From Eupeodes corollae (Eukaryota > Arthropoda > Insecta > Diptera > Syrphidae): DNA of 64,000 nt. The notes below the pieces were generated by a model that saw only the letters and a program-made list of their open reading frames with translations, ran no database searches and was not told where the DNA came from. The stretch covers positions 55,384,991-55,448,990 of the forward strand of contig NC_079149.1 in NCBI RefSeq assembly GCF_945859685.1, given 5' to 3'. Positions 21,992 through 35,835 of this stretch are shown piece after piece (the stretch's first letter is position 1; the number at the start of each line of letters is the position of its first letter). Both the position numbers and the translations under genes were made by a program.

Positions 21992-24900
21992 GTGATTTAA
22001 AATACAGTGTACATAATTTAAAACGTAACGTAAGAAGGAATACGTATGAATACATAACATATATTTATCAAATTGATAAGCATACACTTTCATTTCTTTA
22101 TTCGACATAATTAATATTATTTTACTCTACAACACATAGCTTTATTGCCAGCATAAATTCCCTAAGCTAAACAATTACCGGTGAATAATGAAATCCTTCC
22201 GTATTCAATTCTACTTAATATCCAATAGGATGTAAAATTACTCTAATACTCTCATGTTCCAATATAATGTAATTCTTATCCAATATATACTTAGTTCTTC
22301 TATAACACATACTCGTACATAACATTGGTAATAAATTGAATGGCAAAACGATCTGATCGTAGGTATATAAAACAAGTCAATATAACTCCTTCATTTATCT
22401 CTGGCAGGCAAAATTCAATAAACCAATGTTAAGATACAGCACAATGATGTTGTAGGAATAGAATGTTCAATGTTCATGTACCATACAAAAAGCTATAGCT
22501 TGTTTTTAGTCCTATCATAATAAATTTTCTTTCTCCCACCAGGAACATATGTACTCGTAGTAACTTCGCATAATAGGTTCTTTTGTTGCAAGGAAAAACA
22601 GAAATAGAATATTCTTCCCTGTTGACTTGTTTTAGACTCAAATTAATTATTCTAGAATTTTTTAACTCACACTTTAACTATCAAATTCTCTTCGATTCTG
22701 AATACATTAATAAATCCATATCTTAAAGGATACCCATATATGTATGTTGTCTTATGTACGTGATAAGAGTAAAACCATTGACTTTATTTAGCTAAAGAAT
22801 ACACATTATTGAATCATTCATAATTCAATGCTATTAGACGAACTGAATCCATTAATAAACCCAATTTAAAGAACGTAAATCTGCCCTTTATACTTCTATG
22901 TGATGTCTTTCTTTCAGATGTTTTTTTTTATGAAAATGGACATAAATTTATGTATATATGTGAGAAGCATTTGTATGTGATGTGAAAGGAGATAACCTTG
23001 ATTTAATCTCGCTATATGGCAGCAGTGTCCTTCCGGCTGTCCTTTTGTGTGATGTTTTGATATTGTTTTTGCGACCACATCACCACCGCAACCAATGGCA
23101 CCACCAGACATATACTCATACTCGAGTAGAATACCACATTTTCTGGAACAGACCTTTCCGACGATGATGCTGATGTGATGTAGAGCCACTCCGTCACTGA
23201 CTTCTTGGGCTATAAGGCTATATATGGCAGCGAGGTAAAAACTCGTAGATATGTATGTATGTAGCTGCTGTTAAGTCGGTTTTATACATGCCCATGTGAA
23301 TGTGTACCAAAAACCTACCTGGCTAGGATTTATTCAGTTATAAATTAAATATTAAGGTAAATAAAACATGAGAAGAAAAAAAGGTTTTCTGAACTTTTAG
23401 AATGCAATATTATTTTTATATGTGTACAATCTATGAAAATATATATATATTGTATATGTACGTCGCGTCGTCGTATGTATAAAAGATTGTAAATGCGAAA
23501 GCTTGAAAAAACAATATATGAGAATATTCAAAGTTTCTTTGTGGTTTTGTGTTTTTGTTTAGTATTATTTTATTTCGGTTGTTTGAATTTGAAGGCATGA
23601 AAAGGAGTTCATATGCAAGATTCGTTTGTATATTCATTTACCACACATCCTTCAAAAACCATATAAACAAATGTGCATAAATATTCAACAAAAAAGTGAT
23701 TTTTATCAATTTTTCAATGGATTTATGGATGTAAAATTTCGTTTTGGGGTTTTAGAAAAACAAAAGAAATGTAGAATACATTATTTGAATAAAATATTAT
23801 TTGTTACTCTACGTGATAAATAAATGGAAGTGTTCTACAAAAATCTTTTTAAAAGTTAAATATTGAACATTTTTGTGGAACCAACATTCCTTTAATGTTT
23901 AATCCTCTTTAACTTAAGCATCAACAAAAAATAAACATTAATTTCATAAAAACAACGTGGTTTATTCAACTGCTGACTGGATTCATAAAAGAAATCACAT
24001 TCAAATTGGAAACTCGCAAAATAGAAAAACAGACAGTGCATGCACTTACATAAAAGTGTTTCTTTCATTCATATTACTTCAGCTGTAAAGTTTTAACATA
24101 AGTAATTCATTGAATTTCAAAGTGAAGTGTTTTCGAAAGAGAAATAACTAGCGGTTTGCAATAAAATATTGTTCAAAAGAAGTACATTATAGTGATGCAG
24201 AAAAATGTATTTAAACACTTGTTTAAATATTACTTCATGAGATTTCAAGGCTGGCTCTGATTCTGAAAATATTTTGTTAGTTTGTCTTCAAAGTGCATTA
24301 ATACAAATTATATTTCCAGGTTGCCTTTACTTAAAAAGTACTTTAAACTTCGGCAAATGGTTTTCGGTGAAATAGTTTTGTTAGGAGCCTTAAATAATAA
24401 AAAATTAAAAGTAGTATTTCATATAAGAGCAGCCTGAAAATAATACGACAATAAAAAAAAACCTAAGTGATCTCCTTGTTTCAAATGTTCTCAAAAAGTT
24501 TAAGTGTTTTTTAAGACTTGGGTTTTTGAATTAGAAAGACAAATTAACTGGTGGACAAAATATCGTTTTTTTTTTCTGTTGCACAAATAAAAGAAAACCT
24601 TTTTAAAGGATTAAGATGCCCTGCATTCAAATCTCTTTTTTTTAATGTTTTTATCACATTAGGCTTTTAAAATATTATATTAATATTAAAAATGCTGAAA
24701 ACAACCAAATCGGGTTTTTAAGTTCTCAACTTAATTTTTAGCGTAAAATTGGAATTTAAACTCTTATTGTTTTCAATAATATTTTCATATATTTTAATAT
24801 ATTTCAAAAACTTGATATATTAGAATTGTTAAGCAACAACCAAACCTACTTTCAAACAGTTTTGTGTATTAACGTTTCTTTAAGATTTGTGTTTTACAGG

Positions 24901-25184
24901 TGAAATCTTACAACTTTTGAAGTTTTTTCGAATATTGTATGAAATAATATAAATATTTAAAATTGCAGAAAAGGATTATAGTTTCATAAAATTATCGCGG
25001 ATTTTATTGGAAAAAGCCATAAATTCTGAAATCCTTAAAAAGCCTTATAAGCGTGTTTTTTTTTTTTTTAAAAGAGATTCTCAAAAACTTTAAATGAAAC
25101 CCATTGGAAAGTTCAATTTTAATTCCAAAAAGAAAAAAAATCAAAAGTGCCAAAATTTTTAAGTTTTTTTCAATAATTTGACCA
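21992..25184. other. AT-rich non-coding stretch
   Basis: No gene can be supported. A moderately GC-richer, CA- and GA-containing segment at 22980-23280 (GCTATATGGCAGCAGTGTCC, ACCACATCACCACCGC) has open frames on both strands without family resemblance. The sequence TATATGGCAGC occurs twice there (23013 and 23221). ATATATATAT runs occur near 23440. Several poly-T or poly-A runs are seen at 24550-25075. Confidence 0.45.
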
Positions 25185-25500
25185 TGAATCGTCTTACGAA
25201 TGAGTAACTCTTGTAAATTATTGAATTTGTGTTAAGCAACAGCTAAGAAATTTCAACGGGCGCTTCTTCCATTTTATAGTCAGTTTAATATTGGCTACAG
25301 AGGCGGCTATCGAAAGTAAATTTAGCTTAAAATTCACACTGTGTAATCTGATGCGTAATTGAAAGCGGAATCACGAATCTAAATTTTTCATACATTGGCT
25401 CTTGAAAAGTTGGCCTGCTTTATTTGGAGTAAAGAGCAGACAGAAGCAGAGCTTGAGCTGTCAATACACCGAGAAAAAGTCACAGTGAGGTAAGGAATCA
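25185..25500 (+). pseudogene. Mariner-type transposase relic, copy 3
   Basis: Plus-strand frames show NRLTNE then a stop and IIEF (25187-25230), the N-terminal helix-turn-helix start seen in the copies at 36.5 and 40.0 kb (RLTNEQRLQIIEFYYQ). ALEKLACFIWSKEQTEAELE followed by LSIHREKVTV (25402-25490) matches the middle of the transposase, but the catalytic block between them (IVFSDEAHF) is deleted. A small internal-deletion remnant, inactive. Confidence 0.6.
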
Positions 25501-26424
25501 TTGGTTTCGTTGAATTTCTTGTTGGATAGACTATCCTGTTTAGTTGGATATATAGCTTATTGAAATACTTTGATAACTTAGTTGAGAAAGGTGGTGGAAA
25601 AATAATGCTTTCAGCTGTTCACAAAAACTAATCAAACATTTTCGATTTTGAGGTCCAACATTATTGTAATTTAAAATGTTCAATGGATAACGTTAATAAT
25701 TCACAGGATTTTTACCAACAACATACAATTTTGAAATAAATTTTCGGGTTCTTTGTGAGATACCCAAACATACCCGAAATTAGTGGATACTTTTGGATTG
25801 CTTTTTTGATAGCTCAGCTTTTTTAGATCAGCTATTAATTTACCCTAAGGTTTCCACATATCCTCTCTTAGACTGAAATGCAACCATTGGGCAGTATTTC
25901 TTGAAAGATGATGTGAATTGCACCGTTGCTGTGAATGTATAGATTTATCTTGCTATGATAATAGAACATTTTTAGCAAACGCATCTAGGCTAGTTTTTGT
26001 AAATCTATGTTAAGGCTTAAAGCGACCAGACCGCTTGTCTTGTTGCATGCAATAGAAGCATTGATTTCTAAAAATAAGACTAATTGATATTAAAGTGGAA
26101 GGTCCTTAGTAGAAGGCGTTTCCGAGAAAAAGTACATCAAAAGTACAAGTTTACCTGCTTATATATATATATATAAATATGTACATGACAGATAGGTATC
26201 ATTATCTTGACAGACGCGATTTTAATAGTTGGTTTCTTTAACAAATTTTACAATAAAATATTAAGCCGATTAAAATACATCGCAATAAAAAGCTCTTCGA
26301 TATCAGAGCATATAAAAGAGGCCTACACTGAAACCTTCCAAATTTGTTTTTCGTGTTTTTTACAAAACATTATCTATAATTTTTTCTAAAGAATTAACTT
26401 AAAGTTAGCAACATCATTTTTCTT
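25501..26424. other. AT-rich non-coding stretch
   Basis: Nothing can be supported except a short TA microsatellite at 26160-26175. Confidence 0.45.
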
Positions 26425-26610
26425 ATTGGTATTGGGTTCGAACCCTGCCTATGTCACCTAAAGTTTTTTCACGGGTACTGCCTCTTGCTAGGAATTGACA
26501 ATTTCTTGTCATGAAAAATGCTTTCTCAAATTTGTCATTCGGATTGGGTTGTCAGTCACTAGGCCCTAGTTCTCAAACGGGGTGATGCGCCTCACAATTT
26601 ATTTATTTAA
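26425..26610 (+). repeat. tRNA-derived SINE, copy 5 (5' truncated)
   Basis: It starts inside the tRNA head: TTGGGTTCGAACCCTGCCTA and TGTCACCTAAAG include an intact B box. CACGGGTACTGCCTCTTGCT, CTTGTCATGAAAAATGCTTT, GTCAGTCACTAGGCCCTAGT and CTCACAATTTATTTATTTAA follow. About 45 bp of the body (after CATTCGGATTG) are lost. Confidence 0.8.
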
Positions 26611-26639
26611 CGAATTAAATCATTTTCTTTTATTCAAGA

Positions 26640-27750
26640 GGTATCGACATTTTTTGTATTGAATATAATTTTTATGAAAAATCTGACTGTTGGATTTTTA
26701 AAATTATGTACTGTATGTCAAAAACAATATTATTTAGCCAATATCTTTAATTTTTTATTCGAGTGGTCCCTTGAATCTAAAGAAAAGATTTGTAGAGAGA
26801 CGTCTGTGCCTTCCATATCTAAAGAAGCAGCAGAGATATCGACTTTCAAAAAATGTCGTTACCGAAATAATGATGCAGAAAGAACACCCAAAATATCTCA
26901 CGAGCCAACTACGTTAGCGACTTCAACTAAATTGCATATTATTATTTTGTGATGTGATAGAAAACTTATATCAAAAATCAAATCAAAAAAAAAATCAAAG
27001 AACGAATATTTTACGAACAAAAATGATTTTATCTCCAAAATAATTGTGTGCAACGAAGAATAACATTTTTGACACCTGGTCAAATTTTGAGGAAAATCGA
27101 TTTGACAGTTTCGTTACAAAAACTAAAAAAACTTACTAAAAGTTGGTAAAAATTGACTTTCGACCTGAGTTTCTTTTTAAAAATTAAAGATATTTTTTTA
27201 AAACCAACAGGCAGTTTTTTTGATACAAATTAAAATCTACAAAAAAATAGTACCCAAAATTGGTAAAACTAATATTCGATATCTCGTGGTATTGACTTCA
27301 ACATTATTTCATTTTCTGCTAAATTGTGTTGTTAACGGAAGATATTGTTCTAAGACAAATTAAGTCAGTATGTGTTTACACAAGACATATGTATCAATTT
27401 TCAAGAATTGCTACTAAAATTGTGAAAAATCAACTAAAGATCTCTTTGATAAAAAATTGACTTCGTAATCAAACAATGGATTTTATAGTATGCAAAATAT
27501 TGTTGGTAATTTTTGTAGAAATATTCAACAGACAACTTGTTTAAAAAATACACAAAAACCTTCAAAAACAACAAAAAAGATATAAAAAATGGTTTTCGAC
27601 TCAAGCACTAGGAGCACAAAGGAAGATATCGACTCCAAATTATTTATCTCACACAAAATATTGTTATGAATATTTTGTTAAAGTTTTAAGCAACACAAAT
27701 CGCTGGATGGGAAATTATTAGTGTGGGTCGCATCCTAGCCTCAATTTTGT
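26640..27750 (+). repeat. Long repeat LR, copy D (rearranged)
   Basis: From 26762 the plus strand matches LR: GGTCCCTTGAATCTAAAGAA, AGACGTCTGTGCCTTCCATA, AGCAGAGATATCGACTTTC. Modules follow (GATTTGACAGTTTCGTTAC near 27099, GTTGGTAAAAATTGACTTTC near 27143), and then the 3' end GGGAAATTATTAGTGTGGGT, CGCATCCTAGCCTC at 27711-27743. The stretch 26640-26760 matches LR module sequence on the opposite strand (AAAATCCAACAGTCAG read on minus), so the 5' end is inverted. Confidence 0.7.
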
Positions 27751-27789
27751 TTAAATCCTTTCTGTATCATTCCGTGTTATTATCTCTTT

Positions 27790-27900
27790 ATAAGAAAACT
27801 TTTTAAAGTCGATATCTCTACTGGTTCTTGAGATGCGAACGACGAAAAATGGTATCGCGAACGTACGTACACACTCCCACACAGACTTCTCTCTAAAAAA
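27790..27900 (-). repeat. LR 5' fragment, copy E, inverted
   Basis: Read on the minus strand: AAGTCTGTGTGGGAGTGTGT, ACGTACGTTCGCGA, TTTTTCGTCG, CATCTCAAGAACCAGTAGAG, ATATCGACTTTAAAAAG. This is the 5' third of LR. It faces copy D tail to tail. Confidence 0.75.
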
Positions 27901-30900
27901 AAATTATTTCAAATTGAATAAAACAACAACATTACCATGGTGTCACAAAACTCAACTAAATATGTAACTAAAGTTCCAAATAACTTTACCACGCCAGCGT
28001 TTACAAAATACATGAACCTGAAAGCAATTGGGTATTACAACATCCAAATCCTTATTGCTTGATTTTTTATTCATCGAAGGTACTTTGGTTTGATACGCAT
28101 GAAATGATCTGGTGCGTGAATCCAATGAACCAATTTATGATTTCAAATTGAAAAAATAAAGTTTAGTCAAATTTTTTTTCAGGAAAATCAATTCACTATC
28201 TGTTTCCACATTAACACATGCGACAAATATGTACAGCACACCATTTAGTTATTACATTCATGTGAAACTTTGTGCCAAAAAATATCATATTAAGATCTGG
28301 CACAGCTGCTTAAAAAGGATACAACATACTTGCACATGTGTTCATATTTTCTTCTGAACAATTTTCAAGCTCATTCTACACCATACTTTGGAGTTATTTT
28401 CATATAATCTTACATATTTATGCCACTAAAGCTGTTATGATTTGTTATTGGGTAAATGCAAATGACAACACCAAAAATAAAGTATATATAAGGGTAAAAA
28501 GTTAGTATGGCATGTAGAAATGATTTTAGTCGAGTCAAGCCATACTTTCGTACATTCATCCTCAACTCCTCATACATATATAATTGTATTGTATTTATTG
28601 TTAAGACAGGGATAGGGATAAGGAATCCTTGATTTTGTTTGACTTTCTATAAGAGTAAGGCCACAGAAGTCTGTTGTGGGTCTTTTATATGGTGCAAAAC
28701 ATCTATACAAAATTTATGTCTCAGTTTGTAGAAAATTGTATTGTGTCTTGTGGCTGTTTGAAAGAATAAAAGATTGTAAATACGTGCCTCTTGTGGTGTA
28801 AACATCAGCCTGCATAAAATTACTCTTAAGGACATGTTTGCGTTTACAAAGAATTCGGCTGCCTTTGTTATATACATATTTGTTTGCATAAAATTGATCT
28901 CTCCCTAAAAGGTATTATTATTTTTTTTGGATTTCACATTTCTCAGGCAGCCAAGAAAGTTACAAGTGAATTAAGAATAACAATTGAGAATTTGAACATT
29001 TTTTTTTATCATCATTGAATGAAGGCAAAATGTTTTTTTTTTTTGCATGGTGACTTTTTTCGGAAAAGATTGGGAATAAGTTTAAAATTAATTCGAGCTA
29101 CGCAAAAATGTCACTCGTACATTCAAACTATAGAAGCTAAAAATTAACTTGAAGGAACCTTTTTAAATGCAATAAAAAGGAGATATGTAAGATTATATAT
29201 GACAAAAGAATTTCAATTTTTATTTAAAAGACATTTTTGGGTGAGAAAAGTTAAATAGAAATCTAATTTCATAGAACATGAAGTACAAACATACAAAAAT
29301 CAAGGGTTAATTCAATTTAAAATCAATATCCTTCAGCAAATTATTATCTTATTCGCCAGCTTGCAAACAACTTGTTTCTAATTATTAATTTTTGCTACAT
29401 TGAGTATTATGTTTCAAAATCCTTTATCTTTTTCCAAATTTTGGACTTGGGTGGATTATTTTTTTATTTTTTCCTCTGATTTTTAGAAACATTAATAGGT
29501 AACATCGTCTATCAATTTCGTTGTTACAAAAAAAATCAATAATTAATACTTCCACCACCAACCAAAATAAAAAAGACTTGATTAGTCCAATCACTTATCG
29601 TTTTACTATACAACTCAAGTTAAATACAGTTTTCAAAGAGTCCTCAATCGTAGATTTATGAATTTATATATTTTCTGTTTTGAAAAGTCAGTTTCCTATA
29701 CTTTATAGGAAAAAGAAGCTATTAGACCCCATTGAAGTTCTATTTTCTAGGAAAAAGACGTTAGTTGTAAACTGTTCCCTAAGTTTTCTGAATAAATTTA
29801 AACCAATATGTTGTTCATTCGTAAAGTGCATCGAAATATTATGGCTTCTTTCAATTTGTTCTTTTTAAGTAATTGCTTTCAATCTCTGCCACCAATATTT
29901 CTATATGAATCAGCACTACACAGTTTGATTTTAATCCTTTAAAACCTCTAAAGAAATTTGATATTATTCATTAATTAAATCCCACCAAGTGTCGTCACCA
30001 AACCGCCAACGTCAACCTACAATAATGACGCACAACACTAAATAACATGCCTTGACAATAGCAAAAATAATTAGACAAGGGAAAACCGTGCTGCGGTTTT
30101 GCCTAGACACCATCAAAACCAAAATATAATTTTGAAACTTATGCTTTTAGCTAAACAATACCGGAAATCCCTCAAGTACTTTCAAACTCATTATTATTGT
30201 ACAACAAAACAAAAACTTTATTAATTGTTTCACTCGAAAGGCTCGAAAATAGTCTCTCTATAATGAACTTAATAAATTTTGTTTCGCATAGAATATTTGT
30301 TTACCTATTATCCAGACACAATTAAATTTTGTAATTTGTATCTAGGTATACAATTTAGAAAAACAAAAGAATATTATAAATGAGTACAGGCTGAAGGTAT
30401 TCCCTATGTCAAGCCTATACATATTTTTCTTCTTTTTTGTTCACTAATTAACCTGTTGTTATCTTAACGAAACTTCGATTTCATCAAATCAATTTCGATA
30501 ATGAAGGAATAAACTCTATGTAGCTCCTTCATTCGTATGAGGAAAGTTAGAAAAAAAGGAAAAAACAAACATTTTGTAATTAAGAACTTTTGCACGTAGT
30601 TTCTAGAAAACTTTTAGACACATTATGAAAATGTTTCTCATTAGAAGTATAACCCTTCACTTTCTTTCTTTCGTGCAGTAAAATTGTAAAAGGGTGTTTT
30701 AATCCCAATGGAAGTTTGAAAAACTTCACAAAAATATTATTAATAGATTTTATACTTTGTTTTGTTTTTATTTTTAATGAAATATATTATTTTTAAAACG
30801 TGATAACAATTTACATAACTTACGTGATAGGGAAGAAGAGAATAACTATGTGTTGAAACCCAATTAAAAGGAATACTAAATGTCAAATTCCAAGCAATAT

Positions 30901-31224
30901 TTCATATTGAAAGAGGTAAGGTAAAAAAAACGAAATTTAAGATTTGTTTAGATTTAAAAAAAAAATTGATAAAATCTCTACTTGCAGAAATTTGGACATT
31001 TAAGTATTAAACATTTTCAGGGTGGTTTATTGAACAAAATATAAAACCTAAATCATTCAATCCAATAAAATAAGATACAAAAACGACTTCAATTTTGACG
31101 TTGAGCATCATTTATACTCCCTTAAAAAGTTCACCCGTTTTTGATCAGAGGGGGGGGGGGTGGAGCCAAGTACATATTTTACAATACATTTTTTATAATA
31201 AGCGCACACTCAAGGGGATAATAC
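27901..31224. other. AT-rich non-coding stretch with a TATA-like motif
   Basis: No gene can be supported. TATATATAAGGG near 28484-28495 is a good TATA-like box, with an Inr-like TTTTAGTCGAG about 40 bp further, but no exon follows. The minus-strand open frame 28889-28647 (80 codons) has no family resemblance. Confidence 0.4.
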
Positions 31225-31446
31225 TACCCTTATTATGTAGACACAGTGTGAAGTCTAGGAAAAGGAGAGAGGGAATGAAAGGAGGTGTCGGTGCACATTG
31301 ATTTTGAATTAATGAATATTAATTCATTAATTATGACATGGCATTCCTCATTCGCGTAACACGGCTAAGAAACGAACCTCTGTCCTTCGCAGTACGACCG
31401 AAGTTGGGCTGTTTAAGAGCAAGAACGCAACTGGCTATTTCTCTAA
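31225..31446 (+). repeat. Dispersed short repeat, copy 1
   Basis: Shared blocks: ACACAGTGTGAAGTCTAGGA, GGAGAGAGGGAATGAAAGGA, GGTGTCGGTGCACATTGATT, then CATTCCTCATTCGCGTAACA, CGGCTAAGAAACGAACCTCT and GGCTATTTCTCT. The same order appears, diverged, at 49640-49855, 55095-55300 and 60860-60940. No frame; probably a non-autonomous element or a LINE untranslated region. Confidence 0.6.
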
Positions 31447-31489
31447 AGCATAAACCTTTAAAATAACAGTAAAAGCGACGTTAATGATC

Positions 31490-32762
31490 TTATGATGTAA
31501 TATCGACAATCAATCTAAATGATCTACGTTCAATAATGTCCAAGAGGCTTAAGTAAGTTGCAGGAGTACCAGTCCAGATATGGGTGCTATACTTAAGCTT
31601 TGGACGCATATAAGTCTTGTAGATAACAGCCAGATCAGCGAGGGAGAAAAACTTCTTGCAACGCCTTAGAAAACCCAAATATCTTGCGGCATTTTTGCGA
31701 CATTGCATATGTGATTGTTCCACAAGAGGTAATTGGTGATACACGTACCGAGAATATCGAGATCTTCAGTCTCCTCGATGCAAGTACCATCCATGGATAA
31801 TGGCAAGGGGGGTATATCTCGCTATAACGATAGAAGACAGCATTGCGTTTTCGAAGCTTTAAATTCCACGCGGTTTTTTAATCCCAATTGAACAATGATG
31901 TTTAGGTCGGAATTTAATGAGTTTATCTTATTTTGTTGTTGCAGTTCCACATCCGAAGAAGAGCGATATGAGTCTGAAATCGAATATGAAAACCTAAGAG
32001 TACTAATGCAGCGAAACAATGTATTGTATTAGAAGTTGCAGACAAGAGATCACTAGGAAAAATGAGGAAGAGTGTTGGAGATAGAACAGAGCCTTGGGGC
32101 ACACCAGCATTTATTTTATGGTTTTCAGACTTGAATCCATTCAATATAACTCGTATTGAACGATTCGAAAGTTAGTTACTAATCCAATGAAGGAATGATT
32201 CACGAAAACCGAAAGCACGCATTTTTGATAAGAGAACATGAAGCCAAGTACTATCAAATGATATTGAAATATCAAGTCCAATAATCTTATGTTCTCCAAA
32301 ACGATGTTAAGATCAGCAGTGGACCTATTGCTACGGAAGCGGTATTTTCGGTCATTAAGAAGCTTTCGAGCTTCGAGATGTTTTTTCAACTGATAATTAA
32401 TCAGCGTTTCCATGACCTTGAAAAGAAGGGGCGTAAGTGCAATCGCAGTGATTTTTAAAGCGTTGAAGAACATTTCTTTAGAACAATAGCGGAGATATCA
32501 TCCGGACTAGCGGATTTATGTACATATGTTAAGATCTTTTAGGACTCTCGCCACCAGTACAGGTGCGAAAAAAGATTGGACCCATAGAATCACTAACGCG
32601 TTCTATGACAGTCGGAATCATAATACGCACTGGCAGCGTTGAATTGGCGGCGAACTGCCTAGCAAAGAGATTCACTTTCTCTAAGGAGCTCACAAATGGA
32701 GTGTTATTGTCGAGTGTAGGATCCGAATATAAAAATGAATTAAAATATTTTAGTTCGAACAT
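31490..32762 (-). pseudogene. Jockey-like LINE reverse transcriptase relic
   Basis: This is the best preserved LINE here. In order on the minus strand: EKVNLFARQFAANSTL (linker, 32680), VMETLINYQLKKHLEARKLL and NDRKYRFRSNRSTADLNIVL (32295-32415), NAGVPQGSVLSPTLFLI (32057-32107), ATSNTIHCFAALVLLG (32001-32055, catalytic FADD now FAAL), ASKTQCCLLSL (31825), ARYLGFLRRCKKFFSLADLA and YKTYMRPKLKYSTHIWTGTP (31570-31690). The palm with the first Asp (LDISKAFDRVW in relatives) is deleted between 32265 and 32290. Family role: reverse transcription at nicked target DNA. Both catalytic motifs are lost, so it is dead; the 5' end and tail are truncated. Confidence 0.88.
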
Positions 32763-35700
32763 TTAATATATTTGGGAAAAACTGTCGAGAACATTAAAAT
32801 GTAGTTATAAATCCATATTTTTGGGTGGTATTTTTGTTTGTGTTCCAATACAGTTTTTGGAAAAAATATTTTGTAATACAAAATTAAATTTCAGAGTGGT
32901 ATTACCAGCAACCACTGCCATTTTGAAAAATATAGTTTTTTGCATTTTGTTTTATTACTTCCAAGAATGTTATTTCATCACTTACTGTTCTGAGAACACT
33001 CCGCAGACTATACAACTTTCTATAAACCATGTATTAATGACGTATGTAGTGTTCATCAATTAGTTCTTAGATTATTGCATCTGAAGTATACGCTTTCGTC
33101 AAGAAATCTTAAAAACCTTTATTTTTTGGATAAAGCTCATGACCTCTTTTGTACTGCTTTTAACAGTCTTTAAAAAAAATGTGTATACCAAAAATATTGG
33201 AAATACTATAGTTTAATTATGATGGCCAAATCACAACCTAATGTTTGGTCGGTTCTGCGTTCGAGAACGTTTGATCGTGTTTACGATATTATGTGCCAAA
33301 AAGCGGGACTCTTGTATTTGCAAGAATACATTTTGCTTCAAACATCGAAGCATTTTTTATTTACTAGATAAATATTATTGCGTATTTTAAATTTTGGGTA
33401 TTTAGCGTAGCTCTTTTTTTTAAAGAAGTGATAGATGTGGAGGATTTGGATAATCTTGATGACTTGACTTTTTTTTACCAAAAATATAAGGGAATAGGAA
33501 ATATGAATCCTTATTTATTTATAACAACAAATAATTTTAAGTACTTATTTCTTATTTTATACTTTAACTTCCTACTATTAAACAAAATGATTAAAAATTT
33601 AGTTTCAAATGACTACCCAAATAGAAAAATTAGATCTACTTTTGCTTTCGCCTGGCGTTGGTCTGACGTTTACTATATGAAGTGGTCGAAACGTTTTAGG
33701 TAACATTTCAATTGTCTCATAAGAGTTTATTGATTTTATTCAAAATTTGAAAGCCCGAGAGACCAAGCGCAAGGTTGTAGTTGGACTGTAAAAAAAAAGA
33801 TGTGGCATTTACACACTTGAACCTTTTTTCGATATTCGTAATATGGTTCTAAATCCAATATAAACATTTTAAATAGAAACATAAGAAACAATAGAGGTAG
33901 TAGCAAGCCTTCTATAAAACCAACCATCATATTTTGCAGCTGAGTTAATGACAGTAAAAGCTTGATGAGACACTTGGCAAAATTATGTGAATTGTCTTAG
34001 AAGCTTTAAAGACAGTAGCTCACTAAAAAAGGTTCTCTTGAAATTTGATAAATGAAACAAATGTTCTTCTATATTAACTTTTGTATGATTTGAAAACAGA
34101 AAAACATTCTGAATTTAATTAAGATACTACTATTTTTAAAAACGAAAACTGAAAAGTCAAAAATTAATTTTCTAATGTACCCGTATACACTTACATTTTC
34201 TTGTCAATAGAAAATTACAACCATAGAATAATTTTAATTAATCTAATCTATTGTTGAAACATCTTTTATAATTAAATACAATACATTATTTGTGATATAC
34301 TTTTTAATTACTTAAAAACACCCAATTCAATATAATTGAATGAATAGATAGCGGTAGATAGAGGTGAAATAGGAGTCATATAAAATTTAAAATAAAAATC
34401 AAAAACATACATTACTTTTCAACTACCAAAACTATGCGTTAAGGACCACCTTTAATTTATATTTAAATTATATACCATGTTTTATTATTTTCTTTGAAGC
34501 TGGTATGAACTCAGTTCACTACTTGTCGCGTTATTTATCCAAGACGTTATTTTTAGTGTTTATTTAACTTGTTGTATATTCATATACTGCTTTACTTACA
34601 GAATACTTAATAACAAAACATTTTCAATTGTTGAGTATTTTAAGAATAAAAAATACGGTGCGTTTGAGAGTAATAATTTAGAAGACAGATTTGAAATAAT
34701 AGAACACATAGTTTCTATTTATGATGACAGGGTGATTTTAAAAATAATTTTTTGTGTAAATAGTGTACAAACTATAATAAGGTATTTTTATTGCTTTTTT
34801 TTATGTAATAACAATGTATACACTTTTCTTTTCCATCCAGAATCAACGAAAAAATAAACGTAAATATATAAAATAAACGTATAATATCATATTATAAATT
34901 TTTCTAGAAAATGTTCGTTTCTTTGATACTATAGTGTGTTCAATAATCTTAACAAACTTAATTACCTTAAATGCTATTTTATTACCCTATAATTAGATAC
35001 ATAACTAGCATGACCATTCGATCATATATGTACATATTTTCAGAGAGAAATCAGGAAATGAAATGCTTTTTAGACTTGGAAATATAATAGCCATAACATT
35101 AAGCTTTTGATGAATATATGAAATACACTACAATATGCAGAATACACTTAAAAATCTTTAAGTAGAAAATCTTGCTTTAAAGGAATTATTATAAAATAAG
35201 AATATGGAACTATAAAAACTGCAAAGGACTTATTTCTATTTTTTGGATTCTTTTAACTAGTTAGTTCCAAACACAGCAAAAAATACAAAAACATTTAAAT
35301 AAATTTCTTCCATCATCAGAATTATTTGTAAGTTTGTAAATTTTATTTAAGGTTCGAGCCTCAAACACATAATTTCAAATTTACAAGATATATTTAATAC
35401 GTACAAAAACATTTAAAAATCTTTTGTAAAGTTTTTACAAATAATACCGGTTTTTGTGCCATCCGTTGATGCTTACTACTATCTAAAGATGTGACGAAAA
35501 AGAAATATCAAACAAATTATCCAAATAAACTTTTGTTAAGTATTTCGAACATAAAGTAGAAGTTTTTTTGAGTCAACTTTATGAGGTACAACGACAGTTT
35601 GAGCGTTTTCAAGTAATTAATAAATAAAATCAATTTTTTTTCAGTGAGATTCAAAATCTGATCTAAAATTTTAAGACCAATAGATAGATCTACATGCCTT

Positions 35701-35835
35701 ACCAGTGTTTGAAAAGCTTAAATTGCATTGCTCAGACAACAAGACCTAACTGAATGTTTAGCAGCTAAGAAAGAAAGATTCGTACAAAAAAATATAAGAT
35801 AAGTAAAAAAACAGCAGCTAGAAGTAAAGTTACTT
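32763..35835. other. AT-rich non-coding stretch
   Basis: No gene or named repeat can be supported. Open frames at 32821-33063 and 33428-33703 on the plus strand are hydrophobic or AT-driven and resemble no family. Confidence 0.45.

Noticed and set aside
23012..23197. Minus-strand frame with a hydrophobic stretch (SICLVVPLVAVVMW)
   Set aside because: It could suggest a membrane protein, but overlapping frames on both strands are open, no acceptor or donor fits, and it cannot be linked to the F-BAR gene.
33660..33702. GTCGAAACGTTTTAGG as a second hammerhead motif
   Set aside because: It shares GAAACGTT with the ribozyme-like core, but there is no CUGANGA element or stem II before it.
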